From CBDCNH01 sp965219015 (lineage in GTDB: Bacteria; Pseudomonadota; Alphaproteobacteria; Rhodobacterales; Rhodobacteraceae), in contig CBDCNH010000011.1 in the NCBI GenBank assembly GCA_965219015.1, forward strand, positions 62,001-126,000: DNA of 64,000 nt, read 5' to 3'. Below the pieces are notes generated by a model, which was given only the letters and a program-made list of their open reading frames with translations, was not told the origin of the DNA and ran no database searches. The translations under genes and the position numbers were made by a program. Shown here piece after piece: positions 1 to 9,582 of this stretch. Within the stretch, counting starts at the first letter, position 1; every line of letters starts with the position of its first letter.

Positions 1-365
1 AAGGGATTTCCGCGGGCGAGGCGCAGAACACCTACCGCGGCCTCGTGACCATGCACCCGCGCGCGGAGGGGAGCCGGAACTACACGCAATGCGACAGCCT
101 GCTGATCGGCGACCGCTGCGGCGCGCATACGGTGCCCTACATCGAGGTCAAGAACGCCTCGTCGCGCGTCGAGCACGAGGCGACCACCTCCAAGGTTGAC
201 GAGGACCAGCTTTTCTACTGCCGCGCCCGCGGCATAGACGAGGAAGCTGCGGTGGCGCTGGTGGTCAACGGCTTCTGCCGCGAGGTGCTGCAGGCGCTGC
301 CGATGGAGTTCGCGATGGAGGCGCAGGCGCTGGTCGCGATCTCGCTCGAGGGCTCGGTTGGGTAG
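1..365 (+). CDS. sufB: Fe-S cluster assembly scaffold SufB (C-terminal part)
   Basis: Only the last ~120 codons are in the window; the reading frame is already open at base 3. SufB is the scaffold subunit of the SufBC2D complex, on which Fe-S clusters are built in the cytoplasm. The visible part carries the conserved C-terminal beta-helix segment with motifs YTQCDSLLIGDRCGAHTVPY and KNASSRVEHEATTSK, and ends with LVVNGFCREVLQALPMEF, all typical of SufB. It is the first visible gene of a plus-strand suf cluster. The 54-bp gap to the next gene and the following sufC and sufD support the call. Confidence 0.95.
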   Translation, partial: GISAGEAQNTYRGLVTMHPRAEGSRNYTQCDSLLIGDRCGAHTVPYIEVKNASSRVEHEATTSKVDEDQLFYCRARGIDEEAAVALVVNGFCREVLQALPMEFAMEAQALVAISLEGSVG

Positions 366-419
366 GTTCGGCCCGGTGGCGTTCCCTGCCGCAACTCGCC
401 CGGTCGACGGGGGTCGAGC

Positions 420-770
420 ATGAGGCCATTGGCCTGGAGCTACGCGGCGCCCGTGGGCATGTTGCTGGCATCGAACGTGTTCATGACGTTCGCGTGGTAC
501 GGGCACCTGAAGTACAAGGCGGTGGCGCTCTGGACCGTCGTGCTCGTGAGCTGGTGCATCGCGCTTTTCGAGTACTGCCTGGCGGTGCCGGCCAACCGGC
601 TCGGGAGCGCCGTCTATTCGACGGCGCAGCTCAAGACGATGCAGGAGGTCATCACGTTGATCGTGTTCGTCGGATTCTCGACCCTCTATCTGAGGCAAGG
701 CGTGTCGTGGACGACGCTGGGCGGGTTCGCATTGATTGCGGCGGGGGCCGCGCTGGTGTTCAAGGGATGA
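420..770 (+). CDS. DUF486 / DMT-like small membrane protein
   Basis: A 116-residue integral membrane protein with four hydrophobic segments. The motif NVFMTFAWYGHLK near residue 20, a charged loop after it, and a last helix ending in GAALVFKG match the DUF486 family, which is distantly related to drug/metabolite transporters. Its function is unknown. It sits between sufB and sufC; insertion of this gene there is common in Rhodobacterales suf clusters, so it is probably co-transcribed. The ATG at 420 is the only start that includes the whole first helix. No link to Fe-S chemistry is visible in the sequence. Confidence 0.8.
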   Translation: MRPLAWSYAAPVGMLLASNVFMTFAWYGHLKYKAVALWTVVLVSWCIALFEYCLAVPANRLGSAVYSTAQLKTMQEVITLIVFVGFSTLYLRQGVSWTTLGGFALIAAGAALVFKG

Positions 771-798
771 GGCGCCGGATGGCGCGCGGAAGGATCAG

Positions 799-1541
<743 letters not shown>

Positions 1542-1545
<4 letters not shown>

Positions 1546-2702
1546 CGGCGCTGCGCGCGACCGACCGGCCGGTGGCTGCGTGGCTGCACGACGCGCGGAC
1601 CGCGGCGGCGGGGCGTGCAGGCCTGCCGACGCGGCGCGACGAGTACTGGCGCTTCACCGATCCCGCGCGCTTCGGCGTGTCCGAAGGTGCCGTCCCGGAC
1701 CGGACCCTGCTCGCAGCGGCGCTCGAAGGACTTGTGACCGGGCCGGCCGCCGGGCTCGGGATCGAGCGGCTGGCCGATGTCGGCGGGCGCGAGGACCACT
1801 GGGCGGCGGACCTTTACGGCCGGCTCGAGGCCGCGGCGCAGCGCCCGGTCGCACGGCCCTTCGCGGCCCGCAACACGGCCGAGGCGCAGGACGGGGCGGT
1901 GATCGAGGCCATGTCCGGGCGGCATGTGCTCGTCTTGCCAACGGGTTCGGGCGCGTTCCTCCATCATCTTGTGAGGGTCGGCCCGCAAGCTGAAGTGACG
2001 CTTCTCGATCTTGGCGCGGGCGGCGACACGGTGATCGAGGTCGAGGTCGCGGACGGCGGCCGCTGCCACCACATCCGCCAGCAGGATGGCACCGACACCA
2101 CGACCGGGACGGCGCATCTCTTCGCGCGGCTCGGGGCGAAGAGCGTCCTGAAGTCGTTCACGCTGGCGACCGGCGGGGCAGTGGTCCGCAACGAGGCGTT
2201 CGTCACGCTGGCGGGCGAGGGCGGCACGGTGCATCTCGCGGGCGCGTTCCTCGGCGGCGGGGACGCGCATCACGACGACACGGTGTTCGTGGATCACCTC
2301 GGCCGCGGCTGCGAAAGCCGGCAGGTGTTCAAGCACGTGCTGTCGGACGCCGCCGTCGGCGTGTTCCAGGGCAAGATCCGCGTCGCCCGCCCGGCGCAGA
2401 AGACCGACGGCTACCAGCTGAGCCAGGCGCTCCTCCTCGGGGCGGAGGCGCAGTTCCTCGCCAAGCCCGAGCTCGAGATCTACGCCGACGACGTCCGCTG
2501 CAGCCACGGCTCGACCACGGGTGCGATCGACCCCGTGGCGCTCTTCTACCTGCGCTCGCGCGGGGTGCCGCGCGCCCGCGCGGAGGCGCTCCTCGTGCTG
2601 TCGTTCTTGGCCGCCGCCATCGCCGAGATCGAGGACGCGGACATCGCCGCCGCCGTCGCCGCCGACATCGAGCGCCGCCTGATCCCGGATGCCGCGCCGT
2701 GA
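1542..2702 (+). CDS. sufD: Fe-S cluster assembly protein SufD
   Basis: A 386-residue partner of SufB in the SufBC2D scaffold. The N-terminal region contains PTRRDEYWRFTDPARF, the conserved 'WR(Y/F)T' motif of SufD. The C-terminal region contains VDHLGRGCESRQVFKHVL, VRPAQKTDGYQLSQALLL-like sequence and CSHGSTTGAIDPVALFYL, which are diagnostic for SufB/SufD beta-helix proteins. The start is GTG at 1542 inside the sufC stop (GTGA overlap), implying translational coupling. The stop again overlaps the next GTG start by four bases. Confidence 0.95.
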
Positions 2703-3196
2703 GCGTTACCGCCGACATCGTCCAGACCTACCGCGCCCCGCGCGCGACCGTTCGCCGGCATCTCGGGCGGGCGGACGAGGGCCGGGCGCTCGGCATGCTC
2801 TTCGGTGCTTCGTTCCTCATCTTCATCGGCGAATGGCCGGGGCTCGCGCGCGCGGCGGAGCTCGACCCCGCCGTCCCGTTCGACGCCCGCATCGGCGGGG
2901 CGCTGATGGCCACGCTTTTCCTGCTCCCGCTCTTCGCCTATGCGCTCGCCTTCGCGAGCCATGTCGCGCTGCGCCTCGCGGGCGGCACCGGCACGCCCTA
3001 CGGCGCGCGCGTGGCGCTCTTCTGGGCGCTGCTCGCGGTGAGCCCGCTCATGCTCCTCGAGGGGCTCGTGGCCGGCATCGTCGGGCCGTCGCCCGCGCTC
3101 ACCGCGACGGGTCTCGTCGTGCTTGGCGCGTTCCTCGCGATCTGGGGCGCGGGGCTCGCCGAGGCCGAGTTCGGGCGGCGGGAGCCCGCGGCGTGA
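2699..3196 (+). CDS. YIP1-family membrane protein (first copy)
   Basis: A 165-residue protein with about four hydrophobic helices between residues 30 and 155 and a short polar N-terminus. It resembles the YIP1-like proteins found between sufD and sufS in Rhodobacteraceae. No catalytic motif is visible. GTG at 2699 overlaps the sufD stop and its own stop overlaps the next gene, so sufC through sufS forms one tightly coupled unit. Its role in Fe-S assembly is unproven; conserved position is the only argument. Confidence 0.75.
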   Translation: MSVTADIVQTYRAPRATVRRHLGRADEGRALGMLFGASFLIFIGEWPGLARAAELDPAVPFDARIGGALMATLFLLPLFAYALAFASHVALRLAGGTGTPYGARVALFWALLAVSPLMLLEGLVAGIVGPSPALTATGLVVLGAFLAIWGAGLAEAEFGRREPAA

Positions 3197-3792
3197 GCCG
3201 GCACGCGCCCGAGGCCACGCTCGGCGGCCTGGCGGGACAGGTCCGCGACAGCGTGCGCGACCCGCAGGCCGGCGCGCGCATGGTCCTCGGCTGGCACCTC
3301 GCGCCCGTCGTGCTCTGGCAGGCGCTGGCGCTCGCGGTCGTCGCCAACACGCTCCTCGTGGGCCTGACCGAGCGCCTCGTGCTGACCGCCGACGAACTGG
3401 CGCAGGTCCGCAGCCCGCTCGCCACGGCGGCGATCGGCGCGGGCTCGCTCCTCTACTCGATCGTGGCGGCGCATGTCGTCGGGCGGGCGATGGGGGGCAC
3501 CGGGCGCTTTGACGGCGCGCTGGCGCTCGTGATCTGGCTGCAGGTCGTCACCTTCTGCATCGCGGTGATGCAGGTGCTCGTGCTCCTGACCTTCCCGGTG
3601 CTGGCCTTCCCGCTCGGTCTCGCCGCGGTGGCGCTCGTGGCCTGGCTGTCGACCAACTTCATCGCGGTGCTGCATGGCTTCACCTCGCTCGGCAAGGTGT
3701 TCGCGATGATCCTCGTCACCGTCGCCACCTCCGTCCTCGTCGTGGTCCTCGTCCTGACCGCGCTTGGCTACAGCGCCCCGGAGCCCGTCTGA
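3193..3792 (+). CDS. YIP1-family membrane protein (second copy)
   Basis: A 199-residue membrane protein with five or six predicted helices, including LLTFPVLAFPLGLAAVALV and a C-terminal helix rich in valine and leucine. It starts with GTG at 3193, four bases before the stop of the preceding YIP1-like gene, and its TGA shares one base with the sufS ATG. It is distantly similar in layout to its neighbour (helical bundle, charged cytosolic loop GRAMGGTGRFDGA), so the pair may be an old duplication. Function unknown. Confidence 0.75.
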   Translation: MSRHAPEATLGGLAGQVRDSVRDPQAGARMVLGWHLAPVVLWQALALAVVANTLLVGLTERLVLTADELAQVRSPLATAAIGAGSLLYSIVAAHVVGRAMGGTGRFDGALALVIWLQVVTFCIAVMQVLVLLTFPVLAFPLGLAAVALVAWLSTNFIAVLHGFTSLGKVFAMILVTVATSVLVVVLVLTALGYSAPEPV

Positions 3793-5039
3793 TGGATACT
3801 GCCACGCACACGACCGCAGGCTACGACGTCGAGGCGGTGCGACGCGATTTCCCGATCCTCGGCCGCGAGGTCAACGGGCGGCCGCTCGTCTATCTCGACA
3901 ACGGCGCGTCGGCGCAGAAGCCCCGCGCGGTGATCGACGCGATGACCGCGTTCTACGAGATGGACTACGCCAACGTTCACCGCGGCCTGCACACGCTCTC
4001 CACCATCGCGACCGAGCGCTACGAGGCGGTGCGCGAGACCGTGGCGCGCTTCCTCGGCGCGCCGAGCCCCGAGGAGATCGTGTTCACGTCGGGCACCACC
4101 GAGGCGATCAACCTCGTGAGCTACGGCTGGGCCGCGCCGCGCATGGTCGCCGGCGACGAGATCGTGCTGAGCGTGATGGAGCACCACGCCAACATCGTGC
4201 CGTGGCACTTCCTCCGCGAGCGCCAGGGCGTGGTGCTGCGCTGGGTCGAGACGGAGCCCGACGGCAGCCTCGACCCGCAAGCGGTCCTCGACGCCATCGG
4301 CCCGCGCACCCGGCTCGTGGCGGTGACGCAGATGTCGAACGTGCTCGGCACCCGCGTCGACGTGGCCGCGATCACCGAAGGCGCGCATGCGAAGGGCGTG
4401 CCGGTGCTCGTCGACGGCAGCCAGGCGGCGGTCCACGGGCCGGTCGACGTGGCCGCCATCGGCTGCGACTTCTACGCCATCACCGGGCACAAGCTCTACG
4501 GGCCGTCGGGGTCGGGCGCGATCTTCATCCGCTCGGAGCGGATGGCGGAGATGCGCCCCTTCATCGGCGGCGGCGACATGATCCGCGAAGTGTCGCGCGA
4601 CGCGGTCCTTTACAACGATCCACCGATGCGCTTCGAGGCGGGCACGCCCGGCATCGTGGCGCAGATCGGGCTCGGCGTGGCGCTCGACTACATGACGGGC
4701 CTCGGGATGGAGGCCATCGCGGCGCACGAGGCGGACCTGCGCGACCATGCCGCCCGCCGCCTCGGCGCGCTGAACTGGCTGACGCTGCAGGGCACGGCAC
4801 CCGGGAAGGGCGCGATCTTCTCCTTCACGATGGCGGGCGGCGCGCATCCGCACGACATTTCCACGGTGCTCGACGCGAAGGGCGTGGCGGTGCGCGCGGG
4901 CCAGCACTGCGCGGGGCCGCTGATGGCGCATCTCGGCGTGACGGCGACCGCGCGCGCCTCGTTCGGGCTCTACAACACCCGCGCCGAGGTGGACGCGCTC
5001 GTCGCGGCGCTCGAGAGCTGCCACGCGCTCTTCGCCTGA
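3792..5039 (+). CDS. sufS: Cysteine desulfurase SufS (group II)
   Basis: A 415-residue PLP enzyme that converts cysteine to alanine and passes the sulfur as persulfide to the Suf scaffold. The PLP lysine lies in ITGHKLYGPSG (about residue 233) and the catalytic cysteine in RAGQHCAGPLM (about 371); both and the N-terminal VYLDNGASAQKPRAVID are hallmarks of group II desulfurases. The start ATG overlaps the previous stop (TGATG). No sufE or sufA follows inside the window; the next feature is a tRNA. Confidence 0.97.
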   Translation: MDTATHTTAGYDVEAVRRDFPILGREVNGRPLVYLDNGASAQKPRAVIDAMTAFYEMDYANVHRGLHTLSTIATERYEAVRETVARFLGAPSPEEIVFTSGTTEAINLVSYGWAAPRMVAGDEIVLSVMEHHANIVPWHFLRERQGVVLRWVETEPDGSLDPQAVLDAIGPRTRLVAVTQMSNVLGTRVDVAAITEGAHAKGVPVLVDGSQAAVHGPVDVAAIGCDFYAITGHKLYGPSGSGAIFIRSERMAEMRPFIGGGDMIREVSRDAVLYNDPPMRFEAGTPGIVAQIGLGVALDYMTGLGMEAIAAHEADLRDHAARRLGALNWLTLQGTAPGKGAIFSFTMAGGAHPHDISTVLDAKGVAVRAGQHCAGPLMAHLGVTATARASFGLYNTRAEVDALVAALESCHALFA

Positions 5040-5083
5040 GCGCCCGTTGACGCGCCGCCGGCGACCGACTACGCACACCCGAG

Positions 5084-5160
<77 letters not shown>

Positions 5161-5170
5161 CCGAAGCGCC

Positions 5171-5186
5171 GTGGCGCCGGCGCCAC
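5171..5186. other. 16-bp palindrome after the tRNA
   Basis: GTGGCGCC followed directly by GGCGCCAC, a perfect palindrome 11 bases after the tRNA end. It could be the base of a terminator stem or a binding site. There is no T-tract, so a classic intrinsic terminator is not supported. Confidence 0.35.
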
Positions 5187-5203
5187 AGACAGGGTGGCGT
5201 TTA

Positions 5204-5249
5204 CCTAGCTGTCGCTTGACGGACCGGGCTCCGTTCGCACTAAGCTAGG
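5204..5249 (+). promoter_or_regulatory. Candidate promoter and inverted repeat in front of the ArsR-type gene
   Basis: CCTAGCT (5204-5210) and AGCTAGG (5243-5249) form a perfect 7-bp inverted repeat. Between them lies a -35-like TTGACG (5216-5221), followed 17 bases later by ACTAAG (5239-5244). Transcription would begin at about 5251-5253, at or just before the ATG, suggesting a leaderless or nearly leaderless mRNA. A repeat bracketing the promoter is what an autoregulated ArsR repressor would need; binding is inferred. Confidence 0.45.
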
Positions 5250-5252
5250 CAG

Positions 5253-5564
5253 ATGGCTCACCTTCCGCAGCCCGTCGCGCTCTTTCATGCCCTTGCCGAC
5301 CCGACGCGGCTCGCGGTCGTGGAGCGGTTGCTCGAGGGCCCGGCCTCGGTCGGCGTGCTGGCGGCGCCCTTCCCGATGACGCTGCCGTCGTTCCTCCAGC
5401 ATCTGCGCGTCCTCGAGACGGGCGGCATCGTCCGGTCCGAAAAGACCGGCCGGGTGCGGACCTGCCGCCTCGAGCCCACCGCCTTCGACGCCATCGAGGC
5501 CTGGCTCGCCGAGCGCCACGCGGTCTGGCTGGCGCAGACCGAGGCGCAGACCGAGGCGCCCTGA
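5253..5564 (+). CDS. ArsR-family winged-helix transcriptional regulator
   Basis: A 103-residue protein that is almost entirely a winged-helix domain. The start LFHALADPTRLAVVERLLEG is the classic ArsR opening helix, the recognition helix lies in TLPSFLQHLRVLETGGI, and the wing contains RSEKTGRVRTCRLEP. The usual metal-binding cysteine pair of ArsR/SmtB is absent (only one Cys, in the wing), so it is probably not a metal sensor of the classic type. It stands alone, convergent with the nucleotidyltransferase gene, whose stop codon immediately abuts its own. Confidence 0.85.
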   Translation: MAHLPQPVALFHALADPTRLAVVERLLEGPASVGVLAAPFPMTLPSFLQHLRVLETGGIVRSEKTGRVRTCRLEPTAFDAIEAWLAERHAVWLAQTEAQTEAP

Positions 5565-6131
5565 TCAGGTCCGCACGCGCCAGGCCGCCCAGGCCTCGGG
5601 CGTGTCGAGGTCGGTGAGCGCGCGGCGGCCGGGCAGCGGGTAGGTCCGGGCGCCCTCGGTGAGGGCACGCGCGCCGGTGTCGCCGGCCAGCCGGGCGAGG
5701 GCAGGGTAGGCGGAGGCCGGGAAGATCACCGGGTGGCCGGGCGTGCCGTCGTCGCCGGCGGCGCGGAGCACCTCGTGGCCGTCCCAGGCGTCGGCGAGGG
5801 CGCGGAGGTCGTCGCGACCGAGGTCGGGCATGTCGGCGGGGAGCAGCATCACGCCGGCCGCATCCGCGGCCGCCGCGACGCCGCGACGGATCGAGGCGGC
5901 CATGCCCTCGGCGGCATCCGGGGCCGTGACGATCGTCACGGAGAGCCCCGCGAGCGCCGCTGCGCGCGGCGAGGCGACGGGGAGGGTCACGATCACGCCG
6001 AGCCCGGCGGCCAGCGCTTCGACGGCAAGGTGGCGCAGCACCGGCACGCCGCCGACGGGCTCGAGAAGCTTGTCGGCCCCTCGCATCCGCGTCGAGGCAC
6101 CCGCGGCGAGAAGGAGGACGACCGGGCTCAG
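5565..6131 (-). CDS. MobA-like nucleotidyltransferase family protein
   Basis: About 188 residues. The N-terminal nucleotide loop AAGASTRMRG followed by KLLEPVGGVPVLRH, the metal-binding LLPADMPDL and the TPGHPVIFP segment identify an NTP_transf_3 protein of the molybdenum cofactor cytidylyl/guanylyltransferase-like group. The substrate cannot be told from sequence. No ATG lies near the N-terminus: the frame fits a CTG (or other weak) start at 6131 that overlaps the upstream stop, so the start is uncertain. It is coupled to the preceding flavoenzyme gene and may serve an oxidation pathway. Confidence 0.75.
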   Translation of the reverse strand: MSPVVLLLAAGASTRMRGADKLLEPVGGVPVLRHLAVEALAAGLGVIVTLPVASPRAAALAGLSVTIVTAPDAAEGMAASIRRGVAAAADAAGVMLLPADMPDLGRDDLRALADAWDGHEVLRAAGDDGTPGHPVIFPASAYPALARLAGDTGARALTEGARTYPLPGRRALTDLDTPEAWAAWRVRT

Positions 6132-8545
6132 CCGCGCATCCGGGCGCCATCGGGGTCGAAGAGCGGCGTCGTGACGAGCCGCGCCGGCATCCGCTCGCCG
6201 AGGATCTCGATCTCCGCCTCGAGCCCCTCGCGCGCGGCCTCGGCGGGCACGAAGCCCAGCGCCACCGACGTGCCGGCAAAGTGCGAATAGCCGCCCGAGG
6301 TGCAGAACCCCGCGACCGCGCCGTCGAGCCAGATCGGCTCCCAGGCGGTCACGTCGGCATCGCGCGCCTCGACCACGAAGGCCGCGAGCCGGCGCCGCGG
6401 GCCCTCCGACTTCTCGCGCGCGGCGCCGGCCTTGCCGATGAAATCGACGGGCTTGTTGAAGCGCACGAAGCGGTCGAGCCCGGTCTCGCCGGGAAGGTAG
6501 TCGGGCGAGTACTCGCGCCCCCAGGAGCCGAAGAACTTGTCGAGGCGCAGGCTCATCATCGCGCGCATCCCGAAGGGTTTCAGCCCGAGGTCGCCGCCGG
6601 CGGCGGAGAGCACGTCCCAGAGATGGCGCTGGCTCGCGGGGTCGCAGTAGATCTCGTAGCCGAGGTCGCCCGTGTAGCTCACGCGCTGCACGACGCAGTC
6701 CGCCATCCCCACGGTCATGCGGCGCACGTCCATGAAGCGGAACGCCGCCGCGGAGACATCGGCGCGGGTGACGCGGGCCAGAAGGTCGCGCGCGCGGGGC
6801 CCTGCGATCTGGAAACCGGTGCGGCGGTCCGACAGGTTCTCGACGGCGACGCCGCCGTCGGCGTTGCGCTCGAACCAGCGCCCGTGCCAGCCCTGCGCGC
6901 CGTAGCTCGCCGTCAGCAGGAACTCGGTCTCGCCGAGGCAGGACACGGTGAAGTCGCCGAAGATGCGCCCCGACGCGCCAAGCATCGGTGTCAGGCTCAT
7001 GCGGCCCGGCGCGGGGATCGTGCCCGCCATGATGCGGTCGAGCCAGCCGCGCGCGCCCGGTCCCGCGACCCGCCACTTGCCGAAGTTCTGCACCTCGTTG
7101 ATGCCGACGCCCTCGCGCACCGCCATCACCTCGGCCCGCACGGCATCCCAGGCGTTCGAACGGCGGAACGTCGGCGTCTCGTAGGCGGGCTCGCCCGGCA
7201 ACGCGTGATAGTTCACCACCTCGAGCCCGTACTGCTGGCCGAAGACCGCGCCCATGTCGCGGAAGCGGTCGTACATCGCCGTCGTGCGGAACGGCCGCGC
7301 GGCGGGCTTCTCCTCGTTCGGGTAGGCCACGGAGAAGCGCGTCTGGTAGTTCTCGATCACCTTCGGGACCGTGTAGCCCGGCGTCGTCCAGGAGCCGAAC
7401 CGGCTCACGTCGAAGCCGCGCGGGTCGCGCTCGGTCTCGCCCTCGATCATCCACTGCGCGAGCATGAGCCCCATGCCGCCGCCCTGGCTGAACCCCGCCA
7501 TCACCGCCGCCGCCGACCAGTAGTTCCGCAGCCCCGGCACCGGACCGAGGAGCGGGTTGCCGTCGGGCGCGAAGGTGAAGGGCCCGTGGATCACGCGCTT
7601 CACGCCGGCGCGCTCGAGGATCGGGAAGCGGCGGTAGGCGAACTCCACGCTGCCCGCGATCTTGTCGTAGGCCTCGTTGAGGAGCTCGTGCCCGAAGCCC
7701 CAGGGCGTCCCGTCGAGCGCCCAGGGCTCGCAGGGCTTCTCGTAGAAGCCGATGCAGAGCCCGCGGCCCTCCTGGCGGAGATAGCTCTCGCCGCCCGGAT
7801 CGACGACGTGCGGCATCTCGGTGCCGCGCTCGTAGATCTCGGGGAGGTCGTCGGTGACGAGGTACTGGTGCGCCATCGGCAGGAGCGGGAGGTACACGCC
7901 CGCCATCGCCGCGACCTCGCGCGCCCAGAGCCCGGCGGCGTTGACGACGTGCTCGGCCGTGATGGTGCCCTGCTCGGTCACCACGTCCCAGCCGCCGTCG
8001 GGCCGCGGGAGGGTCTCGAGGACGCGGTTGTGCTGCACGATCTCGGCGCCGCCCATCCGCGCGGCCCGGGCGTAGGCGTGCGTGGTCCCCGAAGGGTCGA
8101 GGTGGCCGTCGAGCGGGTCGTAGAGCGCGCCGAGGATGCCGTCGAGGTTGACGATCTCCGCGAACTCCCTGATCTCCGCCGGCCCGAGGATGCGAGTGTC
8201 GAGGCCCATGTAGCGGTGCTTGGCGCGCTCCGCCTTCAGCATGTCGAAGCGCTCGCGGGTGTCGGCGAGGGTGATCCCGCCGACGTGGTGGAGCCCGCAG
8301 GACATGCCCGTCAGCGCCTCGAGCTCGCGGTAGAGGCGGATCGTGTAGCCCTGCAGCGCCGCCATGTTGGTGTCGCCGTTGAGCGTGTGGAAGCCGCCCG
8401 CCGCGTGCCAGGTCGAGCCCGAGGTGAGGTCCGAGCGCTCGACGAGCATCACGTCGGACCAGCCGAGCTTGGTGAGGTGGTAGAGCACCGAGCAGCCGAC
8501 GACGCCGCCGCCGATCACCACCACGCGCGCCTGTGTCCGCATCAT
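6128..8545 (-). CDS. FAD-dependent oxidoreductase, dimethylglycine/sarcosine dehydrogenase-like (DAO + GcvT domains)
   Basis: An 805-residue two-domain flavoenzyme. Residues ~5-370 form a DAO/FAD domain with VVVIGGGVVGCSVLYHL and the segment GSTWHAAGGFHTLNGD, whose histidine matches the position of covalent FAD attachment in mammalian DMGDH. The C-terminal ~430 residues form FAO_M plus GcvT aminomethyltransferase-like folate domains (GYEIYCDPASQRHLWDVL, FVRFNKPVDFIGKA). The likely reaction is oxidative N-demethylation of a methylated glycine, passing one-carbon units to tetrahydrofolate; the exact substrate is inferred. Two adjacent ATGs (8545, 8542) are possible starts. Confidence 0.88.
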   Translation of the reverse strand: MMRTQARVVVIGGGVVGCSVLYHLTKLGWSDVMLVERSDLTSGSTWHAAGGFHTLNGDTNMAALQGYTIRLYRELEALTGMSCGLHHVGGITLADTRERFDMLKAERAKHRYMGLDTRILGPAEIREFAEIVNLDGILGALYDPLDGHLDPSGTTHAYARAARMGGAEIVQHNRVLETLPRPDGGWDVVTEQGTITAEHVVNAAGLWAREVAAMAGVYLPLLPMAHQYLVTDDLPEIYERGTEMPHVVDPGGESYLRQEGRGLCIGFYEKPCEPWALDGTPWGFGHELLNEAYDKIAGSVEFAYRRFPILERAGVKRVIHGPFTFAPDGNPLLGPVPGLRNYWSAAAVMAGFSQGGGMGLMLAQWMIEGETERDPRGFDVSRFGSWTTPGYTVPKVIENYQTRFSVAYPNEEKPAARPFRTTAMYDRFRDMGAVFGQQYGLEVVNYHALPGEPAYETPTFRRSNAWDAVRAEVMAVREGVGINEVQNFGKWRVAGPGARGWLDRIMAGTIPAPGRMSLTPMLGASGRIFGDFTVSCLGETEFLLTASYGAQGWHGRWFERNADGGVAVENLSDRRTGFQIAGPRARDLLARVTRADVSAAAFRFMDVRRMTVGMADCVVQRVSYTGDLGYEIYCDPASQRHLWDVLSAAGGDLGLKPFGMRAMMSLRLDKFFGSWGREYSPDYLPGETGLDRFVRFNKPVDFIGKAGAAREKSEGPRRRLAAFVVEARDADVTAWEPIWLDGAVAGFCTSGGYSHFAGTSVALGFVPAEAAREGLEAEIEILGERMPARLVTTPLFDPDGARMRG

Positions 8546-8598
8546 CGTCCCCGCCTGTTGCGCGACCGACCCTGCGGCGCGCGGCCGGGGCGGGCAAG

Positions 8599-8630
8599 CC
8601 CCGATGCGACGCGCCGATGTCGCATTGGGG
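8599..8630. promoter_or_regulatory. 12-bp inverted repeat between divergent genes
   Basis: CCCCGATGCGAC (8599-8610) and GTCGCATTGGGG (8619-8630) are inverted copies with one mismatch and an 8-base loop. They lie in the short gap between the oxidoreductase start (8545, minus) and the exoD-like start (8687, plus). Operator-like for one or both genes, or an RNA hairpin in a leader. The regulator is unknown. Confidence 0.5.
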
Positions 8631-8686
8631 CGCGGCGGGGCGGAACCCCGGGCCCGCCGCGGGCTGCGTTTCGCAAGGAGCACGGC

Positions 8687-9216
8687 ATGGCAGTGGATGC
8701 GGGCACGCTCGGCGACCTTCCCGACGCCTCGGCCGGCAGCGTCCTCGAGACGCTCGACCACCGCTCGACGGGGCCGATCTTCGCGGCGCTCGGGCTCATC
8801 GCGTCGATGCCGGTGATCGGCGGCATCCCCGGCATCTCGATCGCACTCGGGCTCCTCATCCTCGCGGTGGCGGGCCAGGCGCTCGTGACCGGGCCGACGC
8901 TCTGGGCGCCAGGGTTCGTCCGCCGTCGCAAGTTCGGCGCGGACCGCTTCGACCGGCGGTGGAGAAGGTGCGCCCGGAGGCGGACTGGGTCGACCGTCAT
9001 CTCGCGCCGCGGCCGACCGTCCTCGTCGAGGGGCCGGTGCGGCGGCGCATCGCCATCGTGGTGACGGCGCTGCTGGCGGCATCCATGCTGCCGCTCGCGG
9101 TGGAGCCGTGGGGGGTGCAGGCGCCCGCGGCGGGCATTCTCGCGTTCGGGTTGGCGACGATGCGCCGCGATGCCGCCGCCGCGGCATCCGTCCCGGTGAT
9201 GTTCGCGCTTCTGTGA
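8687..9216 (+). pseudogene. ExoD-like exopolysaccharide synthesis membrane protein, frameshifted
   Basis: The first ~90 codons (ATG 8687, ribosome site AAGGAG at 8675-8680) encode an ExoD-type N-terminus with SVLETLDHRSTGPIFAALGL and IGGIPGISIALGLLILAVAG. Near 8955-8958 the similarity jumps to the -1 frame, which continues KVRPEADWVDRHLAP, a helix with ALLAASMLPLAVEPWG and a last hydrophobic stretch to the stop at 9216. Joined, the product would be about 176 residues, close to normal ExoD-family length. A single-base change therefore breaks the gene. In rhizobia ExoD affects exopolysaccharide production; here function is probably lost unless the indel is a sequencing error. Confidence 0.7.
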
Positions 9217-9582
9217 CGCGCCGCTCCGTGGCGAGATCGCCGGAGCGAACGGCTCGTGCGCCATGTCGAGCTGCCTTGATGGCCGAACGATCCGCTTCGG
9301 CGCGGGTCTTTCCCTCGTTGCCATCCTGCTGCCGCCGCCGCTCGTCGTCGTGCCGGGAGCGAGGTCACGAGCCTCCGGGCCACCGTGACGGACCTGCTCG
9401 CGCTCACGAGATGCGGCCAGGCGACGCTCGCCCCGACGCTGGCCGGGGTCGGGACCGCGAGCGGCGGGGCGGGTGCGCCTGCGGTGCCGCTCGGCGGCCT
9501 GACGACGCGGCGCCCGCCCGGGGGGAGATCGGCCGCATCGACGCCCGCGTCCGCGCGGCGGCGACGCCCGGACGGGCGCCGC
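9217..9582. other. 366-bp stretch without a recognised gene
   Basis: It lies between the exoD-like remnant and livM. A short plus-strand frame at 9263-9388 (41 codons) has a hydrophobic core GLSLVAILLPPPLVVV like a signal peptide. The +1 frame continues open after it (TSLRATVTDLLALT) to beyond 9540. This could be the relic of a small exported protein with a frameshift near 9360, but no family is recognised and it may be chance in GC-rich DNA. Confidence 0.3.

Noticed and set aside
6281..9064. 927-codon plus-strand frame opposite the flavoenzyme gene
   Set aside because: It mirrors the codon structure of the real minus-strand gene, is rich in Arg, Ala and His without any domain, and only its last part (from 8687) is a real exoD start.
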